This document shows, in pieces, positions 7,360-14,236 of a DNA stretch of 28,594 nt. The translations under genes were made by a program, and so were the position numbers. Position 1 is the stretch's first letter, and each line of letters begins with the position of its first letter. The stretch is from an uncultured Lachnospiraceae bacterium (lineage in GTDB: Bacteria > Bacillota > Clostridia > Lachnospirales > Lachnospiraceae), in assembly GCA_902476645.1 (NCBI GenBank), contig CABSEG010000031.1:1-28594 (forward strand). The letters are read 5' to 3'. The notes below the pieces were generated by a model. That model did not search any database, was not told the origin of the DNA, and worked only from the letters and a program-made list of their open reading frames with translations.

Positions 7360-8156
7360 TAAGAGATATTACACTTGGACAATATTATCCGGCAGATTCC
7401 GTGCTGCATAAGATGGATCCCAGAACCAAGCTTGTTGGGACACTGATATTTATCATTTCTCTGTTTTTATTTCGATCTTTTCCCTGTTATGTGTTGGCGG
7501 CCTTGTTTTTGGCCTCGGTGATACGCATCTCGAAGGTGCCGTTTAAGTTCATGGTGAAAGGACTGAAAGCAGTTCTGATTCTTTTGCTGATCACAGTGGC
7601 GTTTAATCTTTTCTTGACACCGGGAAAGAAAGTATTTCATATCTGGAAGTTAAAGGTCACATACGAGGGGATCCTTCAGGCCGTCTTTATGGCGATACGC
7701 CTGAGTTTCCTGATCATTGGCTCCTCGGTGTTGACTTTGACCACCACGCCCAATAATCTCACGGACGGACTGGAGAAGGGGCTTGGATTTTTAAAGAAGG
7801 TGCGGGTCCCGGTCCATGAAGTGGCTATGATGATGTCCATTGCTCTTCGCTTTATTCCGATTTTGCTGGAGGAGACGGATAAGATTATGAAGGCCCAGCA
7901 GGCCAGGGGAGCGGATTTTGAGTCAGGAGGTCTGATACAGCGGGCAAAAAACCTGGTGCCCCTTCTGGTGCCGCTTTTTATCTCCGCATTCCGGAGGGCC
8001 AATGATTTGGCCATGGCCATGGAAGCCCGAGGCTATCGGGGCGGAGAGGGAAGAACCAAGATGAAACCTCTGATTTACCGACGCAGGGATTATCTGGGCT
8101 ACGGAGTCCTGGCGGCTTATCTTTGCGGAATCTGCGTAATCGGTATCTTTTTATAA
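7356..8156 (+). CDS. ecfT: Energy-coupling factor transporter transmembrane protein EcfT
   Basis: EcfT is the membrane scaffold that links the EcfA1/A2 ATPases to interchangeable S components. The 266-residue protein begins with the family hallmark YYPADSVLHKMDPRTKL, has several hydrophobic segments (for example about 27-58, 70-82 and 105-125, with a last one near the C-terminus) and carries two coupling motifs with Ala-Arg-Gly, AQQARGADFES and AMEARGYRGG, which insert into grooves of the ATPases. The start overlaps the ecfA2 stop in an ATGA, so translation is coupled. truA follows 20 bases later with its own ribosome binding site. All features expected of a functional EcfT are visible. Confidence 0.95.
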   Translation: MIRDITLGQYYPADSVLHKMDPRTKLVGTLIFIISLFLFRSFPCYVLAALFLASVIRISKVPFKFMVKGLKAVLILLLITVAFNLFLTPGKKVFHIWKLKVTYEGILQAVFMAIRLSFLIIGSSVLTLTTTPNNLTDGLEKGLGFLKKVRVPVHEVAMMMSIALRFIPILLEETDKIMKAQQARGADFESGGLIQRAKNLVPLLVPLFISAFRRANDLAMAMEARGYRGGEGRTKMKPLIYRRRDYLGYGVLAAYLCGICVIGIFL

Positions 8157-8176
8157 CAATCAGAAAGGGGAACAGA

Positions 8177-8926
8177 ATGAAACGAGTGAAGCTGGTGGTG
8201 GCCTATGACGGCACAAACTATAATGGCTGGCAGGTGCAGCCAAATGGTATCACCATAGAGGGGATGCTCAATCTCCACCTTTCGGAGTTGCTGAAGGAGG
8301 AAATCAGGGTGACGGGGGCCAGTCGGACGGATGCCGGAGTTCACGCCCTGGGCAATGTGGCAGTGTTTGATACCAATGCCAGAATGCCGGCTGAAAAAAT
8401 TTCCTATGCGCTCAATACCAGATTGCCTGCGGATATTCGGATCCAGGACTCCTGTCAGGTACCGGATGACTTTCATCCCCGATTCTGCAAGACCCAGAAG
8501 ACTTATGAGTACAAAATCTGGAACCATCGGTTTGCAGATCCCACAAAGAGACTTTACTCCCTGTTTTGCTACTATCCGCTGGATGAGAAAAAGATGGAAG
8601 AGGCAGCCGGATTCCTGGTGGGCAAACATGATTTTCGCAGCTTTTGTACCTGGAAACCAGAGATGGAACATACGGTACGTACGGTTAAAAATCTGACGGT
8701 GACCAGACAGGGACATCTAATTACGATTCAGGTTACCGGAGATGGGTTTCTCTATAACATGGTTCGCATTATCGTGGGGACATTGATACGGGTGGGAAGT
8801 GGCATGTATCCTCCAGAATACGTGGCTAAGATACTGGCTGCCAGAGATCGGAGTCTGGCCGGGGAGACGGCCAGGCCGGAAGGACTGACATTAGTAAAGA
8901 TCTGCTATCCGCCAGAGGAGGGATGA
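8177..8926 (+). CDS. truA: tRNA pseudouridine synthase A
   Basis: TruA converts uridines 38-40 of the anticodon arm of many tRNAs to pseudouridine. The 249-residue product has the catalytic motif GASRTDAGVHALG with the nucleophile Asp52, the N-terminal VAYDGTNYNGWQ motif, and the C-terminal FLYNMVRIIVGTLI segment; the length is normal. The reading frame extends back to 8123, inside ecfT, but AAAGGGG at 8164-8170 sits seven bases before the ATG at 8177 and the family start MKRVKL fits, so this start is taken. It is the last gene of the classical ecfA1-ecfA2-ecfT-truA order. The Crp/Fnr gene begins 28 bases downstream and is probably on the same transcript. Confidence 0.95.
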   Translation: MKRVKLVVAYDGTNYNGWQVQPNGITIEGMLNLHLSELLKEEIRVTGASRTDAGVHALGNVAVFDTNARMPAEKISYALNTRLPADIRIQDSCQVPDDFHPRFCKTQKTYEYKIWNHRFADPTKRLYSLFCYYPLDEKKMEEAAGFLVGKHDFRSFCTWKPEMEHTVRTVKNLTVTRQGHLITIQVTGDGFLYNMVRIIVGTLIRVGSGMYPPEYVAKILAARDRSLAGETARPEGLTLVKICYPPEEG

Positions 8927-8954
8927 CTTGTGGGAAAAGAAAGGACGGATAATT

Positions 8955-9641
8955 ATGGAAGTAAAGGATTTGAGCCTGTTTTCGGATCTCACGGAAAATG
9001 AGATGAAAAGGAGCTTGGTCTGCGCAGGAGCCAGAGTGGAGATCTATGACAAAGATGCCTATATCTTTCAACAAGAGGAGGAGCCGAGATGGCTCTTTTT
9101 GATTTTAGAGGGGACGGTAATGGTAGGGCAGGTCAATTTCATGGGGAGAAACTCTCAGGTGGATTATCTGGGGGAAGGACAATGTTTCGGTGAGACCGAT
9201 CTTTTTTTGGAGAAGGAAGGATACGGACATTTTGCGCAGGCAAAGACCAGGGCAAAGGTGCTGGCCGTCTCCCGTCATTTTTTCTATCGTACCTGCCAGA
9301 AAAATTGTGCCCATCATAGTAAAATTATTTTCAATATGATGCATATTCTGGCAAGGGAGGCAGATAAAAATTCCAAAAAAATTCAGCTGTTGACCTGCGG
9401 CACGCTGGGACAGCGCATTGCCTTATATTTGCAGCAGCTCAGCGGTGGGAAAAAAACGGTGCATTTGCCCATGAACAGAGAAGATCTTGCCGCATATTTA
9501 AATACAGCAAGACCTTCCTTATCCAGAGAGCTGTCACAAATGCAGGATCGGGGGGTTCTGCAACTGCTTGGCCGCAGTCAGATCCGTATTCTAAGCTTCT
9601 CCCTGTTACAAGATGAAATTGATGGCGTTAACCAAAAGTAA
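8955..9641 (+). CDS. Crp/Fnr family transcriptional regulator
   Basis: The 228-residue protein has an N-terminal cyclic nucleotide-binding-like beta-roll (about 5-110, with LEGTVMVGQV and YLGEGQCFGETDLF), a long dimerisation helix (about 112-140), and a C-terminal winged helix (about 145-215) with recognition helix ARPSLSRELSQM at 185-196. Ser190 and Arg191 correspond to the DNA-contacting Ser-Arg pair of Fnr, but the residue aligned with Fnr Glu209 is Pro187, so a half-site other than TTGAT is expected. Cysteines 23, 77, 114, 118 and 148 do not form the Fnr N-terminal iron-sulfur pattern, so the effector is unknown. The frame is open from a TTG at 8928, but AAGGA at 8941-8945 points to the ATG at 8955. 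No own promoter is visible; it probably follows truA on one transcript. A matching GTAAC dyad lies at 10024-10037. Confidence 0.88.
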   Translation: MEVKDLSLFSDLTENEMKRSLVCAGARVEIYDKDAYIFQQEEEPRWLFLILEGTVMVGQVNFMGRNSQVDYLGEGQCFGETDLFLEKEGYGHFAQAKTRAKVLAVSRHFFYRTCQKNCAHHSKIIFNMMHILAREADKNSKKIQLLTCGTLGQRIALYLQQLSGGKKTVHLPMNREDLAAYLNTARPSLSRELSQMQDRGVLQLLGRSQIRILSFSLLQDEIDGVNQK

Positions 9642-9666
9642 CACCGGAATACAAAACATACTGTTT

Positions 9667-9828
9667 TTACTCTTCGGGTACGAAGACGTCTTTGCCCATG
9701 CCGCAGACAGGGCATACCCAATCATCGGGGAGATCCTCAAAAGCGGTTCCCGGTGCGATTCCTCCATCGGGATCGCCCTCGGCGGGATCGTACACGTATC
9801 CGCAAGGTTCACAAACGTATTTCTTCAT
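9667..9828 (-). CDS. Rubredoxin (53 residues)
   Basis: This short gene encodes a complete rubredoxin, a soluble one-iron electron carrier. Reading from the ATG at 9828, the protein begins MKKYVCEPCGYVYDPAEGD and ends GMGKDVFVPEE. Both iron-binding loops are intact: Cys6-x-x-Cys9-Gly and Cys39-x-x-Cys42-Gly, with the conserved aromatics Tyr4, Tyr11, Tyr13 and Trp37 and the acidic middle section. A GAGGAGG ribosome binding site precedes the start by about eight bases. In anaerobes rubredoxin passes electrons to rubrerythrin, superoxide reductase or flavodiiron proteins in oxygen and NO defence, or acts in general redox metabolism; the partner is not in the window. The gene converges with the Crp/Fnr gene and lies downstream of the HPr-like gene on the same strand, with a 225-base leader region that holds a likely Crp/Fnr-type promoter. 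Confidence 0.95.
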   Translation of the reverse strand: MKKYVCEPCGYVYDPAEGDPDGGIAPGTAFEDLPDDWVCPVCGMGKDVFVPEE

Positions 9829-9891
9829 GATCTTATCCTCCTCTTTCTTTAGGTGTCGGCTTTCCGCAAACCATGTAAAATTATAATATTC

Positions 9892-9910
9892 ATAAGCTGC
9901 GACGGCTTAT
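9892..9910 (-). repeat. Inverted repeat in the rubredoxin leader
   Basis: ATAAGC (9892-9897) and GCTTAT (9905-9910) form a 6-bp hairpin with a 7-base loop, 64-82 bases upstream of the rubredoxin start. A TATAAT on the minus strand (9885-9880) follows it but has no matching -35 box. The role is unknown. Confidence 0.35.
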
Positions 9911-9995
9911 CATTGCCGGCGAGAAGGAAAACTGCATGAACCTTTTCGCACGGGAATTGTCTGCACCGTTATTTCCAGGAAAACCTTATGGCCTT

Positions 9996-10038
9996 AGTAT
10001 ACCCGGAATAACTCAAAAAATCCGTAACATTTGTTACG
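9996..10038 (-). promoter_or_regulatory. Putative Crp/Fnr-type operator and class II promoter upstream of rubredoxin
   Basis: A perfect dyad CGTAACA-TT-TGTTACG spans 10023-10038, equal to GTAAC-N4-GTTAC, the five-base half-site and N4 layout of Crp/Fnr operators. On the minus strand a TATACT -10 box (10001-9996) follows. Counting from that box the start would be an A at 9989, which puts the dyad centre (10030.5) at -41.5, and there is no -35 consensus. This is the arrangement of class II activator promoters. The dyad also lies 15 bases after the HPr-like stop and is followed by GATTTTTTG, so a weak terminator role is possible. Confidence 0.5.
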
Positions 10039-10053
10039 TAATAAAAAATAATT

Positions 10054-10281
10054 TTATTTTAGGTAGGCATGTATCCGACGCAGCATCTCTTCGCACTCGG
10101 TGCCATGAATTACGATTTCCAGACCTGCGGTAAGATTCATGGATAAGATTCCTAAAAAGGACTTAGCGTCCATGGTTGCAGATCCGTCTTTCAAATCCAC
10201 ATCGAAATCGTACTGATTGACAATGCGGACAAAATTGGCGATGTCTTCTGTGCTGTGAAAATGGATTGGATATCGCTTCAT
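10054..10281 (-). CDS. HPr-like protein without the phosphorylatable histidine
   Basis: This 75-residue protein has the HPr/Crh fold length and pattern. The region MDAKSFLGILSMNL aligns with the Ser46 regulatory site of HPr (NAKSIMGLMSL type), making Ser41 the likely target of HPr kinase. Counting back from there without gaps, the position of His15 of HPr, the residue that carries phosphate from PTS enzyme I, is Ser10, and the Ala-Arg-Pro signature after it is missing (STEDIANFV). It therefore should not work in sugar transport phosphorelay and resembles Crh in having only the regulatory site. An HPr kinase gene is at 26112-27050 in this window. It has its own promoter and an AAGGAGGAG ribosome binding site. 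His7 and His9 are near but out of register. The call as an HPr homologue is good; a Crh-like regulatory role is inference. Confidence 0.8.
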   Translation of the reverse strand: MKRYPIHFHSTEDIANFVRIVNQYDFDVDLKDGSATMDAKSFLGILSMNLTAGLEIVIHGTECEEMLRRIHAYLK

Positions 10282-10319
10282 GATAGGCTCCTCCTTGGTG
10301 ATCTTGTGCAGGAAACTAC

Positions 10320-10348
10320 ATTGTAGATTATTTTTCGAAAAAATTCAA
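10320..10348 (-). promoter_or_regulatory. Promoter of the HPr-like gene
   Basis: On the minus strand TTGAAT (10348-10343) and TACAAT (10325-10320) are 17 bases apart. The -10 box is embedded in a short palindrome CTACA-T-TGTAG (10316-10326), which may be chance or an operator. Confidence 0.75.
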
Positions 10349-10373
10349 GTATTTTTTACCAAAAAAGAAATGC

Positions 10374-10402
10374 TTGTCCCGGAGAATGATTGCTGATAAA
10401 AT
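10374..10402 (+). promoter_or_regulatory. Promoter of the glycosyltransferase/plsY operon
   Basis: TTGTCC (10374-10379) and TAAAAT (10397-10402) are spaced by 17 bases; the start codon follows at 10445. It is divergent from the HPr-like promoter, with 25 bases between the two -35 boxes. Confidence 0.75.
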
Positions 10403-10444
10403 GATACAATAACCGAAAATAGCCGTCAGGGAGGAAGTGGACAG

Positions 10445-11572
10445 ATGAAGGTTTTGATTTTATCCTGTAACACAGGGGAGGGCCATAATTGCGCAGGTCT
10501 GGCAATAGAAGAATATGTCAAGCAGCAGCCCGGCCATGAGGCCAGGATGGTGGACATTATGAGGCTGGCGGGAAAGAAAACCTCCCGGGCGGTGGGAGGA
10601 GCCTATGTGGGAATGGTAAAACATGCGCCAAGGTTATTTTGGCTGCTTTATCGCGCGGGAGGCTTGATCACATCTGCAAGAAGAAAGTCTCCGGTATACT
10701 ATGCAAACACGCTTTTGGCGAAGCATGTCAGAAGATATCTGGACGAGACGGACTGGGACATCATTGTCACACCCCATCTGTTTGCCGCGGAAACCCTTAC
10801 CTATATGAAAAAAAAGGGAATGTTGAGTCAGAAGACAGTGGCGGTGGGCACGGATTATACCTGTATTCCCTTCTGGGAGGAGACAGAGTGCGACTATTAT
10901 GTGATCCCTCACAGAGATCTGGAGGAGGAATACCAAAGGCGCGGAATTCCCGGAGAAAAGCTGCGAGCCTATGGAATACCGGTACGGGGAGACTTCTTAA
11001 AAAGTACAGATCGGGAGCAGGCCAGAAAAGCCTGCAGAATTCCAAAGGGGGCCCATACCTATCTGATTATGAGCGGAAGCATGGGATTTGGCAAGATTCA
11101 ACTGTTTGTGGCAGAGTTGCTGCGCAGATGCGAGGCGGATGAGTACGTAATTGTCATCTGCGGAAAGAACCGGCGCCTGGAGCGCTTGCTTCGAAAAGAA
11201 TTTGGAAAACGTACTAACATACGAATCGTAGGGTTTACCCACCATGTCTCCAGATATATGGATGCCTGTGATGTGTTATTTACCAAGCCGGGAGGACTGA
11301 CCAGCACAGAGGGAGTGGTAAAGGAAATTCCAATGGTTCACACTACGCCGATTCCCGGGTGCGAGACGAAAAATTTGAAATTTTTTGTGGAGAGAGGGAT
11401 TTCTGAGACCGGAAAAGGGATCCGGGGACAGGTTGCGGCGGGTCAGAAGCTTATGAGAGATCAGACAGCCAGAGAACGGATGCGAAAGGCTCAAAGCAGT
11501 CAGATTCACAAAGAGGCAGCCAGACAGATTTTTGAACTGTTGACAGAGCTTGAGGGAGAAAAAGGATCATGA
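10445..11572 (+). CDS. MGDG synthase/UgtP-family glycosyltransferase
   Basis: The 375-residue protein belongs to the family of plant MGDG synthase and bacterial processive diacylglycerol glucosyltransferase UgtP, which add hexose to diacylglycerol at the inner face of the membrane to give glycolipids and lipoteichoic acid anchors. The N-terminal MGDG synthase domain starts with LILSCNTGEGHNCAG (about 5-18) and includes TPHLFAAE; the C-terminal GT28-type nucleotide-sugar domain has MSGSMGFGK (about 209-217) and CDVLFTKPGGLTSTEG (about 275-290). Loss of the usual second Gly in such loops is not seen, so it should be active. The ribosome binding site GGGAGG precedes the ATG by about ten bases. 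The stop overlaps the start of the plsY-like gene in an ATGA, linking glycolipid and phosphatidate synthesis. The transferred sugar and exact acceptor are not readable. Confidence 0.88.
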   Translation: MKVLILSCNTGEGHNCAGLAIEEYVKQQPGHEARMVDIMRLAGKKTSRAVGGAYVGMVKHAPRLFWLLYRAGGLITSARRKSPVYYANTLLAKHVRRYLDETDWDIIVTPHLFAAETLTYMKKKGMLSQKTVAVGTDYTCIPFWEETECDYYVIPHRDLEEEYQRRGIPGEKLRAYGIPVRGDFLKSTDREQARKACRIPKGAHTYLIMSGSMGFGKIQLFVAELLRRCEADEYVIVICGKNRRLERLLRKEFGKRTNIRIVGFTHHVSRYMDACDVLFTKPGGLTSTEGVVKEIPMVHTTPIPGCETKNLKFFVERGISETGKGIRGQVAAGQKLMRDQTARERMRKAQSSQIHKEAARQIFELLTELEGEKGS

Positions 11573-12168
11573 GATATCTATGTTTTATATTATTGGGATA
11601 TCTGTCAGGGAGCGTGCTGTACGCCTGGCTTTTACCGAAATACTTCTGCGGCAAGGATATCAGAAAAGGAAGCCGGGATCAAAATCCCGGCACAGCGAAT
11701 GCTTTTTCACAGGGGGGAATCGCCATTGGAATTCCAGTGCTTTTCCTGGAACTGGCGAAGGGTTTTTTCCCTGTTTACATAGCGGCCAGATGCCTGGATG
11801 TCCACAGGTTGCTTTTTGCCCTGGTATTGGCAGCTCCTGTGGTGGGACATGCTTTCCCGGCAGGAAATATAAAAAACGGAGGGAAGGCCATAGCCGTTTC
11901 CTTTGGCTGTCTGTTGGGCCTCTTGCCGGAATGGAGACCGGTGGCTCTGCTGGTGGGCTTGTATCTTTTCTTTTCACTGGTGGTGGTGGTCCGGCCCCAC
12001 GCCCGGCGGAGCATCGTTACGTTTCTGAGTTTAATTGTGGGGAGTGTGTCTTTGGTCAGGAACAAGGCTGTGGTGCTGGGCATTATGCTGTTATCCGGAA
12101 TTGTGGTAGAAAGACATCTGGCGGGAAGAAGCACGGAGAAATCGGAAAGTTCCATAAAAGTCTTTTGA
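11569..12168 (+). CDS. Glycerol-3-phosphate acyltransferase, PlsY family
   Basis: The 199-residue membrane protein matches PlsY, which transfers an acyl group from acyl-phosphate to glycerol 3-phosphate in the first step of phospholipid synthesis. PlsY features in order are YLSGSVLYAWL (about 11-21), the second motif SRDQNPGTANAF (about 35-46), ELAKGFFPV (61-69) and VGHAFP followed by NGGKAIAV (92-110). Several hydrophobic segments span the length. Compared with the usual GSGNxGATN second motif and FKGGKGVAT third motif, the sequence here is divergent: Gly-Ser-Gly-Asn is replaced by Ser-Arg-Asp-Gln-Asn and Phe-Lys-Gly-Gly-Lys-Gly by Lys-Asn-Gly-Gly-Lys-Ala. This marks a subfamily variant, and the organism may have a canonical PlsY as well. 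It is translationally coupled to the glycosyltransferase, which uses the downstream product diacylglycerol. Activity on the standard substrate is likely but not certain. Confidence 0.82.
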   Translation: MRYLCFILLGYLSGSVLYAWLLPKYFCGKDIRKGSRDQNPGTANAFSQGGIAIGIPVLFLELAKGFFPVYIAARCLDVHRLLFALVLAAPVVGHAFPAGNIKNGGKAIAVSFGCLLGLLPEWRPVALLVGLYLFFSLVVVVRPHARRSIVTFLSLIVGSVSLVRNKAVVLGIMLLSGIVVERHLAGRSTEKSESSIKVF

Positions 12169-12191
12169 AGGGAGAAAAAGGGTGCTATAAT
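12163..12191 (+). promoter_or_regulatory. Extended -10 promoter of the second Fe-alcohol dehydrogenase gene
   Basis: A perfect TATAAT (12186-12191) is preceded by TGC, an extended -10. The -35 region is poor: TTTTGA at 12163-12168 has 17-base spacing and TTGAAG at 12165-12170 has 15. The promoter overlaps the plsY stop codon. Confidence 0.65.
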
Positions 12192-12267
12192 AGGGCTGCA
12201 ATGGAAACAACACAGAGGGAAAAAGATCTGAGAGATAGGTTTTTATCCACAGCAGGAGAAAGGAAGG

Positions 12268-13455
12268 ATGGTAATGATGAGATTTACCTTACCAAGAGAT
12301 ATTTATTATGGTGAAGGCTCTTTAGAGCAGCTTAAGAATTTAAAGGGAAGCAAAGCAGTTCTGGTGCTGGGAGGCGGCTCCATGAAGCGTTTCGGTTTTG
12401 TGGATCAGGCTACCGGATATCTGAAGGAGGCCGGGATAGAGGTTCGCTTATTTGAAAATGTAGAGCCGGATCCCTCCGTGGAGACGGTGATGAAGGGAGC
12501 GCAGATGATGCGGGAGTTTCAGCCGGATTGGATTATCGCCATGGGAGGCGGTTCCCCCATCGATGCAGCTAAAGCCATGTGGGTATTCTATGAGTATCCG
12601 GATACCACATTTGAGGAGATTCTGCAACCGTTCTCTTTCCCGGAACTGAGACAGAAGGCAAAGTTTCTGGCGATCCCTTCCACATCGGGAACCGCTACAG
12701 AGGTAACGGCTTTTTCGGTAATCACAGACTATGCAAAAGGAATCAAATATCCGTTGGCAGATTTTAATATTACGCCGGATGTGGCTATCGTAGATCCCAA
12801 GCTGGCGGAGACCATGCCGCCCCACCTGGTGGCCTACACGGGAATGGATGCATTGACTCACGCCATCGAAGCCTATGTATCCACTCTACATACACCTTTT
12901 ACCGATCCCTTGGCCTTAAAGGCTATTCACATGGTAAAAGATGAACTGGTGAAATCTTACCAAGGGGATATGAAAGCCAGAGAGCAGATGCATTATGGGC
13001 AGTGCCTGGCAGGAATGGCCTTCTCCAATGCCCTTCTTGGTATCGTACACTCCATGGCCCACAAGACCGGAGCGGCTTTTTCCACAGGACATATTACGCA
13101 CGGCCTGGCGAATGCCATGTATCTGCCGTATGTGATTAAGTATAATTCTAAGGAGAAAACAGCTATGGAGCGCTATGCTCAGATTGCCAGATCCATTGAT
13201 CTGGAGGGAAATACGGACGTAGAACTGATGGAAGCCCTGCGTGGACAGATTCGGGAGTTTAATAAGGCCATGGAAATACCAAACACCCTTCAGGAGTTTG
13301 GTATCCGTGAGGATGAATTTAAAGAAAAGATTGCTTCCATCGCAGAACTGGCAGTAGGAGACGCCTGCACAGGTTCCAATCCCAGGAGTATCGATCCGGC
13401 CACTATGGAGCGGCTCTTTACCTGCATCTATTACGGTGAGGAAGTGGATTTCTAA
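12268..13455 (+). CDS. Iron-containing alcohol dehydrogenase (second copy in window)
   Basis: The 395-residue enzyme is a type III NAD(P)H alcohol dehydrogenase. It has MGGGSPIDAAKAM (about 92-104), IPSTSGTATEVTAFSVI, DPKLAETMPP, GMDALTHAIEAYVST and the metal site VHSMAHKTGAAF followed by THGLANAMYLP. The C-terminal GDACTGSNPR motif resembles butanol dehydrogenase-like and AdhE C-terminal enzymes, so it probably reduces acetaldehyde or butyraldehyde to recycle NADH in fermentation; the substrate is inferred only. It is not close in sequence to the enzyme at 2729-3961. Three ATG codons lie at 12268, 12274 and 12277; AGGAGA and AAGGA upstream fit any of them, so the start is uncertain by three residues. 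The gene has its own promoter. A perfect 15-bp hairpin begins 57 bases after the stop. Confidence 0.93.
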   Translation: MVMMRFTLPRDIYYGEGSLEQLKNLKGSKAVLVLGGGSMKRFGFVDQATGYLKEAGIEVRLFENVEPDPSVETVMKGAQMMREFQPDWIIAMGGGSPIDAAKAMWVFYEYPDTTFEEILQPFSFPELRQKAKFLAIPSTSGTATEVTAFSVITDYAKGIKYPLADFNITPDVAIVDPKLAETMPPHLVAYTGMDALTHAIEAYVSTLHTPFTDPLALKAIHMVKDELVKSYQGDMKAREQMHYGQCLAGMAFSNALLGIVHSMAHKTGAAFSTGHITHGLANAMYLPYVIKYNSKEKTAMERYAQIARSIDLEGNTDVELMEALRGQIREFNKAMEIPNTLQEFGIREDEFKEKIASIAELAVGDACTGSNPRSIDPATMERLFTCIYYGEEVDF

Positions 13456-13512
13456 AAGGTTTATATTTTCTACACAGGATGGACATATTTACCAGTTATG
13501 CTGTCCTTGTGG

Positions 13513-13548
13513 GCGAAGATTCCTGCCTGTTGTGGCAGGAATCTTCGC
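13513..13548 (+). terminator. Perfect 15-bp hairpin between alcohol dehydrogenase and alarmone synthetase genes
   Basis: GCGAAGATTCCTGCC (13513-13527) pairs without mismatch with GGCAGGAATCTTCGC (13534-13548) around a TGTTGT loop. The following bases are ACTTTACGGG, a very poor T tract. It may be an inefficient terminator, an attenuator or an mRNA-stabilising stem. The next start codon is only 31 bases downstream. Confidence 0.6.
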
Positions 13549-13579
13549 ACTTTACGGGCATAAAAGGAGGAGCTTCTTT

Positions 13580-14197
13580 ATGACGAATCAGCAGTACTAT
13601 GCATTTATCCAACCCTATCAGGATGCCAAGCAGATGCTATTGACAAGGCTGGATGCCTTAAACCATACGCTCTATGGTAAGGGAAAGACAGGTCCCATCC
13701 ACAACATCCAGGATCGGATCAAGGAGAAAAAAAGCATAGAAGAAAAGCTGAAGAGAAAGGGGTACACGGACAGCATTCAAAATGCCAAGGATCATCTTCA
13801 GGATATTGCGGGGATTCGGGTGATCTGTTATTTTGTAGAGGACATTACCAATTTGGTGGCGGCAGTCAAACGGCAGCCGGATTTGGTATTGATGAAGGAA
13901 TCCGATTACATCTCATCGCCCAAGCCCAATGGGTATCGAAGTCATCACCTGGTACTGGGGGTGCCTGTATATTGTCTGGATGCCATGGAATATTTTCCAG
14001 TAGAGATACAGTTTCGCACCATGTCCATGGATTTCTGGGCCAGTATGGAACACCGGATCTGCTATAAAAAGAATCCAAAGGATAAGCAGCTGCTCTCTGC
14101 GAGACTTAAGGAGGACGCCAATATGCTGGCAGAGATAGAAGAGCGGTTTGAGCGCTACAATGAGAAATCTCATGAGGCAAAAAAGTATGGAGCGTAA
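13580..14197 (+). CDS. Small alarmone synthetase (RelA/SpoT synthetase domain, RelQ/YjbM-like)
   Basis: This 205-residue protein makes (p)ppGpp from ATP and GTP or GDP. It consists only of the RelA/SpoT synthetase domain: the basic IQDRIKEKKSIEEKLKRKG helix that binds ATP, DIAGIRVICYFVEDI with the metal-binding Asp, PKPNGYRSHH with the substrate-stacking Tyr, and VEIQFRTMSMDFWASMEHRICYK. There is no HD hydrolase, TGS or ACT domain, so it cannot degrade or sense at the ribosome in the Rel manner. Length and motifs match RelQ/YjbM-type enzymes that act as tetramers. The frame is open from 13436 through the hairpin, but AAGGAGG at 13564-13570 selects the ATG at 13580. No promoter fits between hairpin and start, so transcription must come through the hairpin from upstream. 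Confidence 0.92.
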   Translation: MTNQQYYAFIQPYQDAKQMLLTRLDALNHTLYGKGKTGPIHNIQDRIKEKKSIEEKLKRKGYTDSIQNAKDHLQDIAGIRVICYFVEDITNLVAAVKRQPDLVLMKESDYISSPKPNGYRSHHLVLGVPVYCLDAMEYFPVEIQFRTMSMDFWASMEHRICYKKNPKDKQLLSARLKEDANMLAEIEERFERYNEKSHEAKKYGA

Positions 14198-14236
14198 AAT
14201 TCTAAGGCTCTAAGGGGAAGAAGTGCAATTGCCTGC

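Noticed and set aside
5618..10423. GAAAATAGCC shared by the ECF operon leader (near 5619) and the glycosyltransferase leader (near 10415)
   Set aside because: A single 10-base match in 28 kb is expected many times by chance, and the flanks do not match.
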